DNA of 32,785 nt from a virus: IMG/VR virus record IMGVR_UViG_3300044984_001188, positions 1 to 32,785 of that record. One strand, 5' to 3'. Both the position numbers and the translations under genes were made by a program. The notes beneath the pieces are model-generated. The model worked only from the letters and a program-made list of their open reading frames with translations, did no database searches and had not been told where the DNA came from. Shown here one piece after another: positions 12,949 to 19,954 of the stretch. The first letter of the stretch is position 1; each line of letters opens with the position of its first letter.

Positions 12949-13443
12949 ATGAAAACATTTAAAACTGGAGACCGCGTGGTCTATAATCCTAGAAGTGCGA
13001 CAAGCGCACCAAGTGCGCCCGAGGCAATCGGCAAACAAGCAACGATAGTCTTTGCCGAATCAGAGACATCGTTTCTCATTGAGTTTGACGAGGATGTGAA
13101 TGGGCACAAAGGTAACAACGAGGGTATTACTATAAGGGAAGGATGCGGTTGGTATGTGGCCGACCACGACCTAAAGCATATCCGAGGTAGAAAGCCGAAG
13201 AAAGACTCAAAGCCTCAAATGCTTGCTAAATTTGCAGATAGCATCGAAGATACAAGTATGCGCTCTTTGCTAGCATCTTATGCTGTCTTTTTGCGGAGTG
13301 CAGTAAAGTTTAAAGAAGCGAATGATGACTCAACGCTCAACAAACTTATTGATTTCACAATCATAGAACGTCAAATAATTAATCTAGGCGAAGACCTCAA
13401 GTCTGCGCTTATCACCATAAAAGAATCAGAAGATGGAAACTAA
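12949..13443 (+). CDS. Hypothetical protein with SH3-like N-terminal part, 164 aa
   Basis: I start at the ATG at 12949 because it has the AACAAATAGAAATTATG leader shared with the 12275 gene; the longer frame overlaps the preceding gene. The N-terminal 70 residues (FKTGDRVVYNPRSA, KQATIVFAESETSFLIEFDE, then GCGWYVADHDLKHI) look like a small SH3-type beta barrel, as in KOW-like domains. The C-terminal half is helical (MLAKFADSIEDTSMRSLLAS). The last 11 nt overlap the zinc-ribbon gene, suggesting coupling. Function unknown. Confidence 0.6.
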   Translation: MKTFKTGDRVVYNPRSATSAPSAPEAIGKQATIVFAESETSFLIEFDEDVNGHKGNNEGITIREGCGWYVADHDLKHIRGRKPKKDSKPQMLAKFADSIEDTSMRSLLASYAVFLRSAVKFKEANDDSTLNKLIDFTIIERQIINLGEDLKSALITIKESEDGN

Positions 13444-14002
13444 TAAATGCAGTAACTGCGACTACGAGATTTCAGAGAACGACTATTCCAACTATGACAA
13501 GGAAGACAACGTGCTATGCGAGGACTGCTACTACTCTCATTGGGAGTCATCAGTTAAGGTGTACGAGTACAATCTTGATGAGCAGTTAGTCAGAACCGAC
13601 TACGCTTATAGCCTAGACAAGACTCGAGACTATGAAGACTGCGAGGAAGTTGACGGGCCACCGCAATGCATCAAGAGTGCAGAGTGGAAGTCTACTAGCG
13701 CTTGGCGTGGGTATGTAAACGTAGAACTTGCTGATGGATACGAGTGTATCGCCAATGGGTGGTCTACAGGCTCGTGGGATGACGTAAAGTGGAAGTGGGA
13801 CTTTAACGAGTTCTTCGAGAACATCGCAGAGGGCAAACTGATTCCTCCTGTACCTGTATGGTTTGTATTCGCTCAGACTAGCAACGTGTTCTCTACTGCT
13901 ACTGATATCGTAGTGCGTGTCAATCAAGTGGACACGTTCCTAAATTGGCTAGCAGACGAGGCAGATATGACTCGAGAGCAACTAAAAACAGCATTGTCCT
14001 AA
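13433..14002 (+). CDS. Zinc-ribbon-like hypothetical protein, 189 aa
   Basis: A 189-residue protein. C6-x2-C9 and C29-x2-C32 give a four-Cys zinc-ribbon-like N-terminal module. It is followed by a Trp/Tyr-rich domain with SAWRGYVNVELADGYECIAN and WKWDFNEFFENIAEGKLIPP, and an alpha/beta end VPVWFVFAQTSNVFSTATDI. No DNA-binding or catalytic pattern beyond the Cys cluster is evident. Its stop is followed about 40 nt later by an intrinsic terminator, closing the first early operon. Confidence 0.65.
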   Translation: METNKCSNCDYEISENDYSNYDKEDNVLCEDCYYSHWESSVKVYEYNLDEQLVRTDYAYSLDKTRDYEDCEEVDGPPQCIKSAEWKSTSAWRGYVNVELADGYECIANGWSTGSWDDVKWKWDFNEFFENIAEGKLIPPVPVWFVFAQTSNVFSTATDIVVRVNQVDTFLNWLADEADMTREQLKTALS

Positions 14003-14040
14003 TGTACAATCGTCCGTGTAACGATATTTTGTTTGGTGAG

Positions 14041-14066
14041 ATAAGGAGGCACGGCTCCTTATTTTC
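14041..14066 (+). terminator. Intrinsic terminator of the first early operon
   Basis: ATAAGGAG (14041-14048) pairs with CTCCTTAT (14055-14062) around a 6-nt loop, followed by TTTTC. It lies between the zinc-ribbon gene and the short coiled-coil gene. Confidence 0.75.
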
Positions 14067-14092
14067 ACTTCACTTTAAAAACAAATAAACAA

Positions 14093-14215
14093 ATGGTAGA
14101 CTCACAAACAATGTATTTAATGCATCGAATCAAAGCCCTTGAGGATTACAACAAAGAACTTCAAGATAAAATCAAAGAACTACAAAAACAAATCGATAAT
14201 GCCAAACCTATGTAA
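14093..14215 (+). CDS. Short coiled-coil peptide, 40 aa
   Basis: The ATG at 14093 has an A-rich leader (AACAAATAAACAAATG). The 40-residue product is one continuous charged helix: MYLMHRIKALEDYNKELQDK and IKELQKQIDNAK, with heptad-spaced Leu/Ile. It overlaps the next gene's ATG (14199) by 17 nt. Its small size makes it easy to overlook. It probably forms a dimeric coiled coil; role unknown. Confidence 0.5.
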   Translation: MVDSQTMYLMHRIKALEDYNKELQDKIKELQKQIDNAKPM

Positions 14216-14726
14216 TAACTTCTTAGTCATACACGGCCAAGATTCAGAACTAGATGCCGTCGCTGAGATATTCAAAGCGCACAAGGAACGTAGAGATACG
14301 GGTCTTGAGACGGAGCCTCCTAGATGGGAGATAGATTATATCGAGAGGGATGACATCATCCTTATGGTAAGCGGGCCTAGTGCTTGGGTACCACCACACG
14401 ATATGCTCAAAGAGATATCAAGTAAGCACTCCGTCTCCATACGCCTTGAGTATGACGAGATAGGTGTGTGTTTTGCTGGGCATACGTACTACGAGAACGG
14501 AAAAGACTTTGACTTCTGCCTTCAGTTCTATGAGTACTTCTTCTTCAATAACCTAGACGAGTTCCAAGTACAACTAGAGACACTCGTTATGACGATGAAG
14601 AAAGACTGCACATTCGAAGACGTGAAGCAGATAATGCTTCGCGATTGGGAGAACACTCCCGACACCGCGTCTCTCCGTAATATGGAGGAGATGTTTAATA
14701 ATGCTAAAGAAAGACTATCAAAATAA
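14199..14726 (+). CDS. YubB/DUF1281-like hypothetical protein, 175 aa
   Basis: I choose the ATG at 14199 (MPNLCNNFLVIHG) over an upstream TTG because M-P/A-N-x-C-x-N-x-L-x-I-x-G is the usual start of the phage and plasmid YubB/DUF1281-type ferredoxin-like fold. The body has PPRWEIDYIERDDIILMVSG, SAWVPPHDMLKEIS and VSIRLEYDEIGVCFAGHTYY, an alternating strand/helix layout consistent with that fold; the W-x-P-P and YxEPG-like motifs match. The C terminus is a charged helix. Function of this family is unknown. It heads the operon with DUF932. Confidence 0.6.
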   Translation: MPNLCNNFLVIHGQDSELDAVAEIFKAHKERRDTGLETEPPRWEIDYIERDDIILMVSGPSAWVPPHDMLKEISSKHSVSIRLEYDEIGVCFAGHTYYENGKDFDFCLQFYEYFFFNNLDEFQVQLETLVMTMKKDCTFEDVKQIMLRDWENTPDTASLRNMEEMFNNAKERLSK

Positions 14727-14748
14727 TTAATTTAAAAACTCAAATAAA

Positions 14749-15651
14749 ATGGAAATCAATCAATTCGGTCAACTCGTTGACACACACAACTCATTCGTAT
14801 CTGCTAAAAACACCGCTGACATCCTTGACCGCTTCGGCCTAAATTGGGATGTAGAAAAGCAACCTCTTCTCCTGCCGTCGGGTACTGAGTCGGGTTTCTT
14901 CGGCATCGTTCGCAAAGACACGGAGAAAGTATTCACCACCGCCACTCAGCAGTACGAAGTATTTCAGAACAACGAACTCAGCGACCTCGTCCAAGAGGTA
15001 GGGCAAGTACTCGGTGTAGACGTAGTACGCGGAGGCTTATTCAACGGAGGTGGCAAGGTATACCTACAAGTCCCTATGGAGGATGAAAGAGTAGGTGGTG
15101 ACCTCGTAAAGCGTTACGCCACGGCAATCAACAGCCACGACGGAACGACTGCGCTAAGATGGGGCGCCTCTAGCGTTACCATCTCGTGCTCTAACACCTT
15201 TAACGCTGCATCACGGAGCCTAAAGGATAGCGTACGACATACCGCGAATATGCGTAAGGCCGTTGAGGACTCACTACGTGCCATCAAGGGCATTAGGGAG
15301 GCCGATGCTACCCTATACGATATGTTCCGCAAGATGGTAGACGTACGTACCAACGAGCGTCAGATTCAGAAGGTTGTAGATGCTGTTGTCGGTGTCGATA
15401 TCTTGAAGACTAGGAGCGTCGCTAATGACGAGTACTCTACTCGTCGACTCAACCAAGCACGTGACCTAGTAACGTCTATCACTCGTGAGATGTCGTACAA
15501 AGGTGACAACTTATGGGGCTTGTTCTCGGGTGTGACTCACTACACTAGCCACAAGGCCGGCCGTAATGATAGCCGAGACTCCTCTAAGATGGCAGGCTCA
15601 CTTCAGAAGACCGACCAACGCGTCTACGAACTGCTTGCTGATATGGCATAA
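14749..15651 (+). CDS. DUF932 (phage/plasmid-like) protein
   Basis: A 300-residue protein of the DUF932/TIGR03299 type. The N-terminal half has GFFGIVRKDTEKVFTTATQQ followed by YEVFQNNELSDLVQEVGQV. The core shows GGGKVYLQVPM and INSHDGTTALRWGASSVTIS-CSNTF, which is the family's best-known motif. The C terminus is helical with a conserved NLWGLFSGVTHYTSH. DUF932 proteins are common on phages and plasmids and often lie near recombination genes; the molecular role is not established. A strong terminator follows the stop directly. Confidence 0.9.
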   Translation: MEINQFGQLVDTHNSFVSAKNTADILDRFGLNWDVEKQPLLLPSGTESGFFGIVRKDTEKVFTTATQQYEVFQNNELSDLVQEVGQVLGVDVVRGGLFNGGGKVYLQVPMEDERVGGDLVKRYATAINSHDGTTALRWGASSVTISCSNTFNAASRSLKDSVRHTANMRKAVEDSLRAIKGIREADATLYDMFRKMVDVRTNERQIQKVVDAVVGVDILKTRSVANDEYSTRRLNQARDLVTSITREMSYKGDNLWGLFSGVTHYTSHKAGRNDSRDSSKMAGSLQKTDQRVYELLADMA

Positions 15652-15655
15652 ATGG

Positions 15656-15682
15656 GCGGGGGAAACCCCGCTCTTTTTCTTA
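15656..15682 (+). terminator. Intrinsic terminator after DUF932
   Basis: GCGGGG-GAAA-CCCCGC (15656-15671) is followed by TCTTTTTCTT, a textbook Rho-independent terminator. It begins within 5 nt of the DUF932 stop. Confidence 0.9.
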
Positions 15683-15699
15683 TTTTTACAAGAAACCCT

Positions 15700-16026
15700 A
15701 TGACTATGATTATCCCCGAAGAAACATTCTTAGCCGCTGAGTTCTTAGTATGCTTTGAGCACAACGGCAAGAGACACGAGGTAGCGATATCCCCGAAAGG
15801 TAATTGGCATTCGATGCTATACGAAGACGGAGACATCACGTACATCGTGTTTATATCTATTGACGAAGACGGCATTGTCGATGCTGAGGTGGAGTACTTC
15901 TACAAGGAGAACTACGCCATAACTTACGACGGCTTTGACAAGCAATCGCCAGAAACCGATGACTTCAAACTCGTCGGTAGGTATCAAGATGGAAACATAG
16001 AACTATCATTCAATATAAAATTATGA
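15700..16026 (+). CDS. Acidic hypothetical protein, 108 aa
   Basis: The start is taken as the ATG at 15700 (MTMIIPEETFLAAEF); a further upstream ATG lies inside the terminator hairpin and is unlikely. The 108-residue protein is beta-rich and acidic: EFLVCFEHNGKRHEVAISP, GDITYIVFISIDEDGIVDAE, then FKLVGRYQDGNIELSFNIKL. It ends in an ATGA overlap with the membrane protein gene, so the two are translationally coupled. No family recognised. Confidence 0.6.
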   Translation: MTMIIPEETFLAAEFLVCFEHNGKRHEVAISPKGNWHSMLYEDGDITYIVFISIDEDGIVDAEVEYFYKENYAITYDGFDKQSPETDDFKLVGRYQDGNIELSFNIKL

Positions 16027-16184
16027 GTAAGGCCACATTCAAGAAGATTGGATTCACAATCATAACAATCTTTTTTCTGCTTAGTATGGCTTCTATGCTA
16101 GACGGCAACTTAATCAATTCTTTTCTTCTGATGCTACTAGGGACAGCCTCTATGGGTCTTATGGACAGGTATCAACTACTATAA
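16023..16184 (+). CDS. Small membrane protein, 53 aa, two helices
   Basis: An ATGA overlap starts this 53-residue protein. Two hydrophobic segments, IGFTIITIFFLLSMASML (about residues 9-26) and LINSFLLMLLGTASMGLM (about 30-47), are separated by DGN and flanked by a basic N terminus (MSKATFKK). It would sit in the inner membrane as a hairpin. Size and topology could suit a holin-like or membrane-stress peptide, but there is no evidence beyond topology. Confidence 0.6.
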   Translation: MSKATFKKIGFTIITIFFLLSMASMLDGNLINSFLLMLLGTASMGLMDRYQLL

Positions 16185-16194
16185 TTAAAAATCA

Positions 16195-16332
16195 ATGAGA
16201 GACCAATTTATGCGTATCGCTATGGCGCAATTAAAAACCAAATATCCATTCATACTACAACGTCGCGCAGTTGCTGCACGTATGTGGGTCGACTTTCTAG
16301 AGCGACAAAAAAAGCGTTCCGCTATTGTGTAA
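16195..16332 (+). CDS. Basic helical peptide, 45 aa
   Basis: A 45-residue peptide: MRDQFMRIAMAQLKTKYPFI and LQRRAVAARMWVDFLERQKK. It is Arg/Lys-rich and amphipathic, with no Gly/Pro after residue 18, so probably a single helix pair. It follows the membrane protein by 10 nt. The promoter for the next operon begins within its last codons. Coding is plausible but weakly supported. Confidence 0.45.
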   Translation: MRDQFMRIAMAQLKTKYPFILQRRAVAARMWVDFLERQKKRSAIV

Positions 16333-16355
16333 TGCTTCAACCTTTCTTATATTTG
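16325..16355 (+). promoter_or_regulatory. Consensus promoter for the recombination operon
   Basis: TTG (16325-16327), 20 nt and TATATTTG (16348-16355) match TTG-N20-TAnnTTTG exactly. Transcription would start near 16361, 13 nt before the ATG at 16374. It drives the annealing protein, DnaA-like and SSB-tail genes. Confidence 0.8.
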
Positions 16356-16373
16356 TATTCAAATTAAATCAAT

Positions 16374-16913
16374 ATGTCACAACATAAATTCAAAACAACC
16401 AACATCAAGGGCAAGCAATACGTTGAGGTTAACGAGCGTGTCAAAGCGTTTCGTGCTCTTCCCGAGTTCAAGAGTATGAGTCTTGAGACCGAGATATACG
16501 CCGTTGATAGCGAGTCAGTAATTATCCGTGCCGTGGTACGTGATGAGGCTGGCAGGATAGTCAGTACGGGCTTTGCTCACGAGGAGAAGTCATCTTCAAA
16601 CATCAACAGAACATCGTATATCGAGAACTGCGAAACCTCTGCCGTTGGGCGGGCCCTAGGTATGCTAGGTATAGGCATCGACACTTCAATCGCTACTGCC
16701 GACGAGGTAGAGACAGCGATTGCTAAGCAAGAAGCCCCGCAGCAAGTTACAGAGGCATCTGAGCCCGAGAAGGAGGAGACTCTGTTCGAAAAGTCTGTCA
16801 ACTACATCAAGGCTGCTAGTAATAAGCGCGAAGCCTATAGTCAAGTCGTCACTAAGTACGGAGATAAATTCTCTGAGAAGCAAGTCTTGGCTCTAGAGAA
16901 GTTCGTAAAATGA
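16374..16913 (+). CDS. Rad52/ERF-like single-strand annealing protein
   Basis: A 179-residue protein. Residues 15-110 carry the pattern YVEVNERVKAFRALPEF, then MSLETEIYAVDSESVIIRAV, VRDEAGRIVSTGFAHE and INRTSYIENCETSAVGRALG, ending GIGIDTSIATADEVETAI. This EKSSSxINxTSYIENCETSAVGRALGxxGxGID signature belongs to a phage family usually grouped with the ERF/Rad52-like annealing superfamily. The C-terminal part is a low-complexity linker (QEAPQQVTEASEPEKEET) plus a helical tail. It would anneal complementary ssDNA in recombination-dependent replication. It overlaps the next start as ATGA. Its likely exonuclease partner is at 31561-32349. Confidence 0.75.
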   Translation: MSQHKFKTTNIKGKQYVEVNERVKAFRALPEFKSMSLETEIYAVDSESVIIRAVVRDEAGRIVSTGFAHEEKSSSNINRTSYIENCETSAVGRALGMLGIGIDTSIATADEVETAIAKQEAPQQVTEASEPEKEETLFEKSVNYIKAASNKREAYSQVVTKYGDKFSEKQVLALEKFVK

Positions 16914-17203
16914 TAGTTCAGTCGATTCCAGAACAAATTGAAGGCTTCATCTCTGGAAGCAATAAATACTTTGGTGTCGACTCGATGTCTAAGTCCGCCC
17001 GTAGGCGCGTCGTAACGGCTCGCATTATGCTCGTTAACTTCTTAATTCGTAACCAAGGTATTACCAACGCTACAATTTCTGAGATTACTGGTCTAAAGCA
17101 TCCGCTAATCATTTATTACCTTGACCGCCACGACCAACTCATCGAGTCTGACAATGTGTACCGAGATACTTACGTATCGTACAAAAATTTTCTTTTTAAT
17201 TAA
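16910..17203 (+). CDS. DnaA domain IV-like DNA-binding protein
   Basis: A 97-residue protein. After a short N terminus (QSIPEQIEGFISGSNKYFGV), residues about 28-75 read SARRRVVTARIMLVNFLIRN, then ATISEITGLKHPLIIYYLDR. This follows the DnaA C-terminal layout: a basic R-x-x-VV-x-AR helix, a second helix, then T-S-x-IG-x-x-x-x-x-H-x-x-V helix-turn-helix. The AAA+ domain is absent. It may bind DnaA-box-like sites, at the phage origin or at regulated promoters. It starts in an ATGA overlap with the annealing gene. A second such protein is at 29454. Confidence 0.6.
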   Translation: MIVQSIPEQIEGFISGSNKYFGVDSMSKSARRRVVTARIMLVNFLIRNQGITNATISEITGLKHPLIIYYLDRHDQLIESDNVYRDTYVSYKNFLFN

Positions 17204-17220
17204 CCAAAACCCCAAGTCTT

Positions 17221-17472
17221 ATGCAAGATAAGAAAGACGAGATGGTCGGCTACGTTGAGTCGCCCACTCTTAACCTGCGATTCTCGCTCTCAAAGCAAGA
17301 TATCGAAACCCTTCAAAGGAATATGACCGAGAAGGGTCGTGCATTTCTAACGGTACGTTCCGGCGTAGCGAAAGAGAGCAAAAAGCCATACACAATTATG
17401 AGTGTTTGGGACCCATCATCTAAAGGTGCTGTAAGCATTAAGCAAAGCAGCAACGACGATATGCCGTTCTAA
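17221..17472 (+). CDS. Candidate ssDNA-binding protein with SSB-like acidic tail
   Basis: An 83-residue protein. The core has strand-like NLRFSLSKQDIETLQRNM, RAFLTVRSGVA and KKPYTIMSVWDP, compatible with a small beta barrel. It ends SSNDDMPF. Bacterial SSBs end in a disordered linker plus D-D-x-x-P-F, the tip that recruits repair and replication partners; this ending matches closely. Its place immediately after the annealing and DnaA-like genes supports a role on ssDNA. The core is too short and divergent for me to confirm an OB fold. The next gene starts in a TAATG overlap. Confidence 0.55.
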   Translation: MQDKKDEMVGYVESPTLNLRFSLSKQDIETLQRNMTEKGRAFLTVRSGVAKESKKPYTIMSVWDPSSKGAVSIKQSSNDDMPF

Positions 17473-17801
17473 TGCAACTCTCGATTTCGAGACTGCTATG
17501 CCTTGAGTGGGGGATGATTCCGTTATCGGATAAGTCCCCCATTTTTGTTTTTAAGAAAGGCGATAAAGAATATGTTATGGGTATTGCGGTTGCTACAAGC
17601 GATGGCAGTATGCTTAACTTTGACCCGTTTATGAATTCGATAATGCCAAACTTTTTGTCGTTGTTGGTTCTAGGCAAGGCTAACGATAATTTTGTCGTTA
17701 TACGTGCAAAAGACCACGCCGATGCAATAAGGCTCGGAACCATAGACGCTAAGACTATTGTTGAAGACATCATTTATAAAAATAGAATCGATTATGACTA
17801 A
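17472..17801 (+). CDS. Hypothetical protein, 109 aa
   Basis: A 109-residue protein, hydrophobic at the start (MQLSISRLLCLEWGMIPLSD), with strands IFVFKKGDKEYVMGIAVATS and FVVIRAKDHADAIRLGTIDA. The start shares an A with the preceding stop, so it is probably coupled to the SSB-tail gene. A small alpha/beta fold is likely. No family or motif is recognised. Confidence 0.55.
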   Translation: MQLSISRLLCLEWGMIPLSDKSPIFVFKKGDKEYVMGIAVATSDGSMLNFDPFMNSIMPNFLSLLVLGKANDNFVVIRAKDHADAIRLGTIDAKTIVEDIIYKNRIDYD

Positions 17802-18066
17802 TAAAGGCCCCGGCTCAGATATGAAGTTTGTTTTCTGGGATGACCCAGGTGATAGCCAAGATAGCGTCGACAACCAATGCAACTGCCCACCTTGGAAAAC
17901 CGAGATTGCTTATAACGAACTCCGTAAGGCGTGCTGCATTGCTAAAGCAAAACAAGAAGACCTGCTAGAGCAGGAGAGACTTGACGAACGTATGAGGGTT
18001 ATTATGCAGAATGGTAATACCGGAGAACACTACGAAGAGTATGACGATAATGAAAACAATCAATGA
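17794..18066 (+). CDS. Cys-containing hypothetical protein, 90 aa
   Basis: The ATG at 17794 lies in an 8-nt overlap with the preceding gene; a longer frame would overlap more. The 90-residue protein reads MTNKGPGSDMKFVFWDDPGD, then DNQCNCPPWKTEIAYNELRK, ACCIAKAKQEDLLEQERLDE and a very acidic C terminus. The four Cys (C-x-C...C-C) are not in a standard zinc spacing. It runs into the 50-residue four-Cys gene through an ATGA. Confidence 0.5.
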   Translation: MTNKGPGSDMKFVFWDDPGDSQDSVDNQCNCPPWKTEIAYNELRKACCIAKAKQEDLLEQERLDERMRVIMQNGNTGEHYEEYDDNENNQ

Positions 18067-18218
18067 TGGACATAACTAAATGTAGTGGCGCAGATTGCGA
18101 CCTCAAGATGACCTGCTATCGCTACACGTCACCTCGCGAGTTGTATCAATCTTATTTTGTTGATTCTCCTATTAAGGATGGTGATTGTGAATACTATTGG
18201 AATACCAAAGAGAAATGA
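18066..18218 (+). CDS. Four-Cys small protein, copy 1
   Basis: A 50-residue protein (ATG at 18066; another ATG at 18063 would add one Met). MDITKCSGADCDLKMTCYRY has C6, C11 and C17, with C41 in DGDCEYYW, a plausible zinc site. A second gene at 21508 encodes a paralogue with the same four-Cys spacing and the same YYWNTxxKEK ending. I have seen this C-x4-C-x5-C-x-R-Y layout in short phage proteins of unknown function. Its last codons and the next gene's ATG form the first copy of the recurrent junction element. Confidence 0.65.
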   Translation: MDITKCSGADCDLKMTCYRYTSPRELYQSYFVDSPIKDGDCEYYWNTKEK

Positions 18219-18343
18219 AAATAGAACTGACAATGACCGAGCTGTTACTAATCGTTGATATGATTAAGAATGGCATCGAACCAGAAGACAACGAAGGCAC
18301 GGACTTCTATACTGAAAATGAATTTAACACCAAAGAGAAATGA
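18215..18343 (+). CDS. Cassette gene, 42-aa acidic peptide
   Basis: A 42-residue peptide: MKIELTMTELLLIVDMIKNG, then IEPEDNEGTDFYTENE and the junction tail FNTKEK. A single helix followed by an acidic stretch. It begins and ends in ATGA overlaps made by junction elements. No family recognised; coding is supported by its exact fit between two elements. Confidence 0.55.
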   Translation: MKIELTMTELLLIVDMIKNGIEPEDNEGTDFYTENEFNTKEK

Positions 18344-18540
18344 AACAGACCGCAGTAGAATTTTTGATGGAGAAACTATTTGACCCGTCAACAATGGTTC
18401 AAGAGCAAATAGAATGGTTTGAACAAGCCAAACAAATGGAGAAGGAGCAGATGGTTGACTTTGCTTTCAAGTACGGAGATTTGGCCACCCGTGAGATTGC
18501 AGATGCTTTTGATAAAGAATACAAAACCAACGAGAAATGA
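18340..18540 (+). CDS. Cassette gene, MKxTAVEWL paralogue A, 66 aa
   Basis: A 66-residue helical protein: MKQTAVEFLMEKLFDPSTMV, then EQAKQMEKEQMVDFAFKYGD and EYKTNEK. It shares MKxTAVE(W/F)L at the start and AK-x-MEKEQM in the middle with genes at 19706 and 19951, and its last 30 residues match 19951 closely (DFAFKYGDLxTREIAxxFDKEYK). This MKQTAVEWL...MEKEQ family is frequent in Bacteroidetes phages; its function is unknown. Paralogy within one array suggests duplication and divergence of cassettes. Confidence 0.75.
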   Translation: MKQTAVEFLMEKLFDPSTMVQEQIEWFEQAKQMEKEQMVDFAFKYGDLATREIADAFDKEYKTNEK

Positions 18541-18749
18541 AAATAACTGACGAAATTAAAAATCAAACATTGGTATGGGTTCTTGCATCAATATCTGATG
18601 TAGAATTGCAATCACAATGCGATATAGATGAAATTGTAGTAGAACCTCACGGTAGAAAATCAATGCCTGTATATGCAAGTAAGGATTGGGTAAAGCGCCT
18701 AACTAAAAATGAGGTTAGAGAATACTACAAGGAAATTGAAAACCTTTAA
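18537..18749 (+). CDS. Cassette gene, hypothetical 70 aa
   Basis: A 70-residue protein: MKITDEIKNQTLVWVLASIS, then DVELQSQCDIDEIVVEPHGR and KRLTKNEVREYYKEIENL. The ATGA start overlaps the previous stop. The stop TAA is the one inside TTTAACACC, so the junction element that follows is untranslated. The C-terminal YYKEIENL resembles the EVKQEIENL endings of other cassettes. No family recognised. Confidence 0.55.
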   Translation: MKITDEIKNQTLVWVLASISDVELQSQCDIDEIVVEPHGRKSMPVYASKDWVKRLTKNEVREYYKEIENL

Positions 18750-18799
18750 CACCAACGAGAAATGAGTCGTTGCACTCCTCACCGCAAATAAATTTGCTT

Positions 18800-19051
18800 A
18801 TGAAAAAAACACCAATGCAAGAACTTATTCAAAGTCTCAAGGCAGAACAAATGACCGCATCAAATGAGTGGCAGACTGGTTATCAAAAAGCATTGTCTAA
18901 TGTAATTGATGAGGCAGAATCAATGCTTGAGAAAGAGATGGCTGAAATCATAGAGTCATTCCACACAGGTATGGAAATGCAGCGCCTTGACCCTAATAAC
19001 GGCATCGCAGAAGAATACTACAATTTAAGATTTAACACCAAAGAGAAATGA
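18800..19051 (+). CDS. Cassette gene, MKKTPMQEL type, 83 aa
   Basis: I use the ATG at 18800 (MKKTPMQELIQSLKAEQM), which matches the style of the family; the ATG of the preceding junction element (18762) opens only 9 codons, so this cassette seems to have acquired extra DNA after the element. The 83 residues are helical, with DEAESMLEKEMAEIIESFHT and the tail EEYYNLRFNTKEK. Related in layout to the MKxTAVEWL paralogues. Function unknown. Confidence 0.65.
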   Translation: MKKTPMQELIQSLKAEQMTASNEWQTGYQKALSNVIDEAESMLEKEMAEIIESFHTGMEMQRLDPNNGIAEEYYNLRFNTKEK

Positions 19052-19200
19052 AAACAATTATCGCAATCTACCTCCTGCTCGGAGCAGTAGGCTCCGGCGT
19101 AAGAGCGTCAAAACAAACAGAGTTACCACTAAAATTGGCGGCTGTTGGTTCAATTATATTACACCTGTGGTTTGGTGTATGGATGCTTACTAACCCTTAA
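19048..19200 (+). CDS. Cassette gene, small membrane protein, 50 aa
   Basis: A 50-residue protein with two hydrophobic segments: MKTIIAIYLLLGAVGSGV (1-18) and LAAVGSIILHLWFGVWML (30-47), linked by a basic loop RASKQTELPLK. The ATGA start comes from a junction element and the stop TAA begins the next. The first segment could also act as a signal anchor. Predicted inner-membrane hairpin; function unknown. Confidence 0.6.
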   Translation: MKTIIAIYLLLGAVGSGVRASKQTELPLKLAAVGSIILHLWFGVWMLTNP

Positions 19201-19212
19201 CACCAACGAGAA

Positions 19213-19452
19213 ATGAAAACACCAAAAGAAAAAGCACAAGAGTTAATTGGTAAATGTCTTGATACATTCATTAATGATAAAGATGAGCATTACACAGAAA
19301 CTGCTTGGCGATTGTCTAAACAATGCGCACTAACCGCAGTTGATGAGATACTTCAAAATTTCGGATTAACAGCAAATGGGCAAACTTTCTTCACAGAGCA
19401 CCGAGCAGTTCAGTATTACCAAGAAGTAAAACAAGAAATAGAAAAGTTATGA
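19213..19452 (+). CDS. Cassette gene, MKTPKEKA paralogue 1, 79 aa
   Basis: A 79-residue protein: MKTPKEKAQELIGKCLDTFI, then SKQCALTAVDEILQNFG, ending YYQEVKQEIEKL. It is paralogous to the gene at 21185 (MKTPKEKAKELFEKFL, TRQCALVAVNEML, EEVKQEIENL). The MKTPKEKAxEL...QCALxAVDEI...WxEVKxEIE family is widespread in Bacteroidetes phages with unknown function. Preceded by a complete junction element; the junction to the next gene has been lost. Confidence 0.75.
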   Translation: MKTPKEKAQELIGKCLDTFINDKDEHYTETAWRLSKQCALTAVDEILQNFGLTANGQTFFTEHRAVQYYQEVKQEIEKL

Positions 19453-19709
19453 AACAGACAGTAATTGATATTGCATTAGAACAAATTTATCAAGCCATAG
19501 TCAAATCGAAAAACCCAGATGCTCTAACTAAACGCACTGGAGAGTATCGTATAGGGCTTAGAAAAGCAATGGAGATACTTAGTGATTTAAAAGAAATGGA
19601 GAAGGAGCAGATTATTGCTACCTACAAAGAGGGTCATTATCATTTAGAATTTGATTCATTTAATCCACAACGATACTATAACGAAACCTTTAAGACCAGC
19701 GAGAAATGA
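19449..19709 (+). CDS. Cassette gene, MKQTVIDIALEQ type, 86 aa
   Basis: An 86-residue protein: MKQTVIDIALEQIYQAIVKS, then GLRKAMEILSDLKEMEKEQI and the tail YYNETFKTSEK. It shares MKQT and K-x-MEKEQI with the MKxTAVEWL paralogues and is probably a divergent member. It starts in an ATGA overlap without a junction element upstream (AAAAGTTATGA), one of only two such exceptions in the array. Confidence 0.7.
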   Translation: MKQTVIDIALEQIYQAIVKSKNPDALTKRTGEYRIGLRKAMEILSDLKEMEKEQIIATYKEGHYHLEFDSFNPQRYYNETFKTSEK

Positions 19710-19954
19710 AAGAGACAGCAGTAGAATGGTTGGCAGAAACATTGAGATTTGCAAACAAAGAATCATACGCTGAAATGTATGAGCACATTGAACAAGCCAA
19801 AGAAATGGAGAAAGAGCAGATGGGGTACACCAAAGAAGATGTACTTAAAGCGGGAGAGATGGGTGAGATAAACCACCACGACACCAAACACATCTTATCC
19901 TACCTAGATGAAGCAAAGCAGTATAACGAAACCTTTAACACCAACGAGAAATGA
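19706..19954 (+). CDS. Cassette gene, MKxTAVEWL paralogue B, 82 aa
   Basis: An 82-residue helical protein: MKETAVEWLAETLRFANKES, then EQAKEMEKEQMGYTKEDVLK, and HILSYLDEAKQYNETFNTNEK. The N-terminal 10 residues and AKEMEKEQM match the paralogues at 18340 and 19951, while the middle differs, as if cassettes had exchanged internal segments. Both ends are junction elements with ATGA overlaps. Confidence 0.75.
   Translation: MKETAVEWLAETLRFANKESYAEMYEHIEQAKEMEKEQMGYTKEDVLKAGEMGEINHHDTKHILSYLDEAKQYNETFNTNEK

Noticed and set aside
15652-15699. Upstream ATG extending the 108-residue gene
   Set aside because: The ATG and its first codons form the DUF932 terminator hairpin; the ATG at 15700 is a better start.
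18762-18791. Nine-codon frame MSRCTPHRK opened by a junction element
   Set aside because: It uses the element's ATG but is too short to support as a gene; the real cassette frame begins at 18800.
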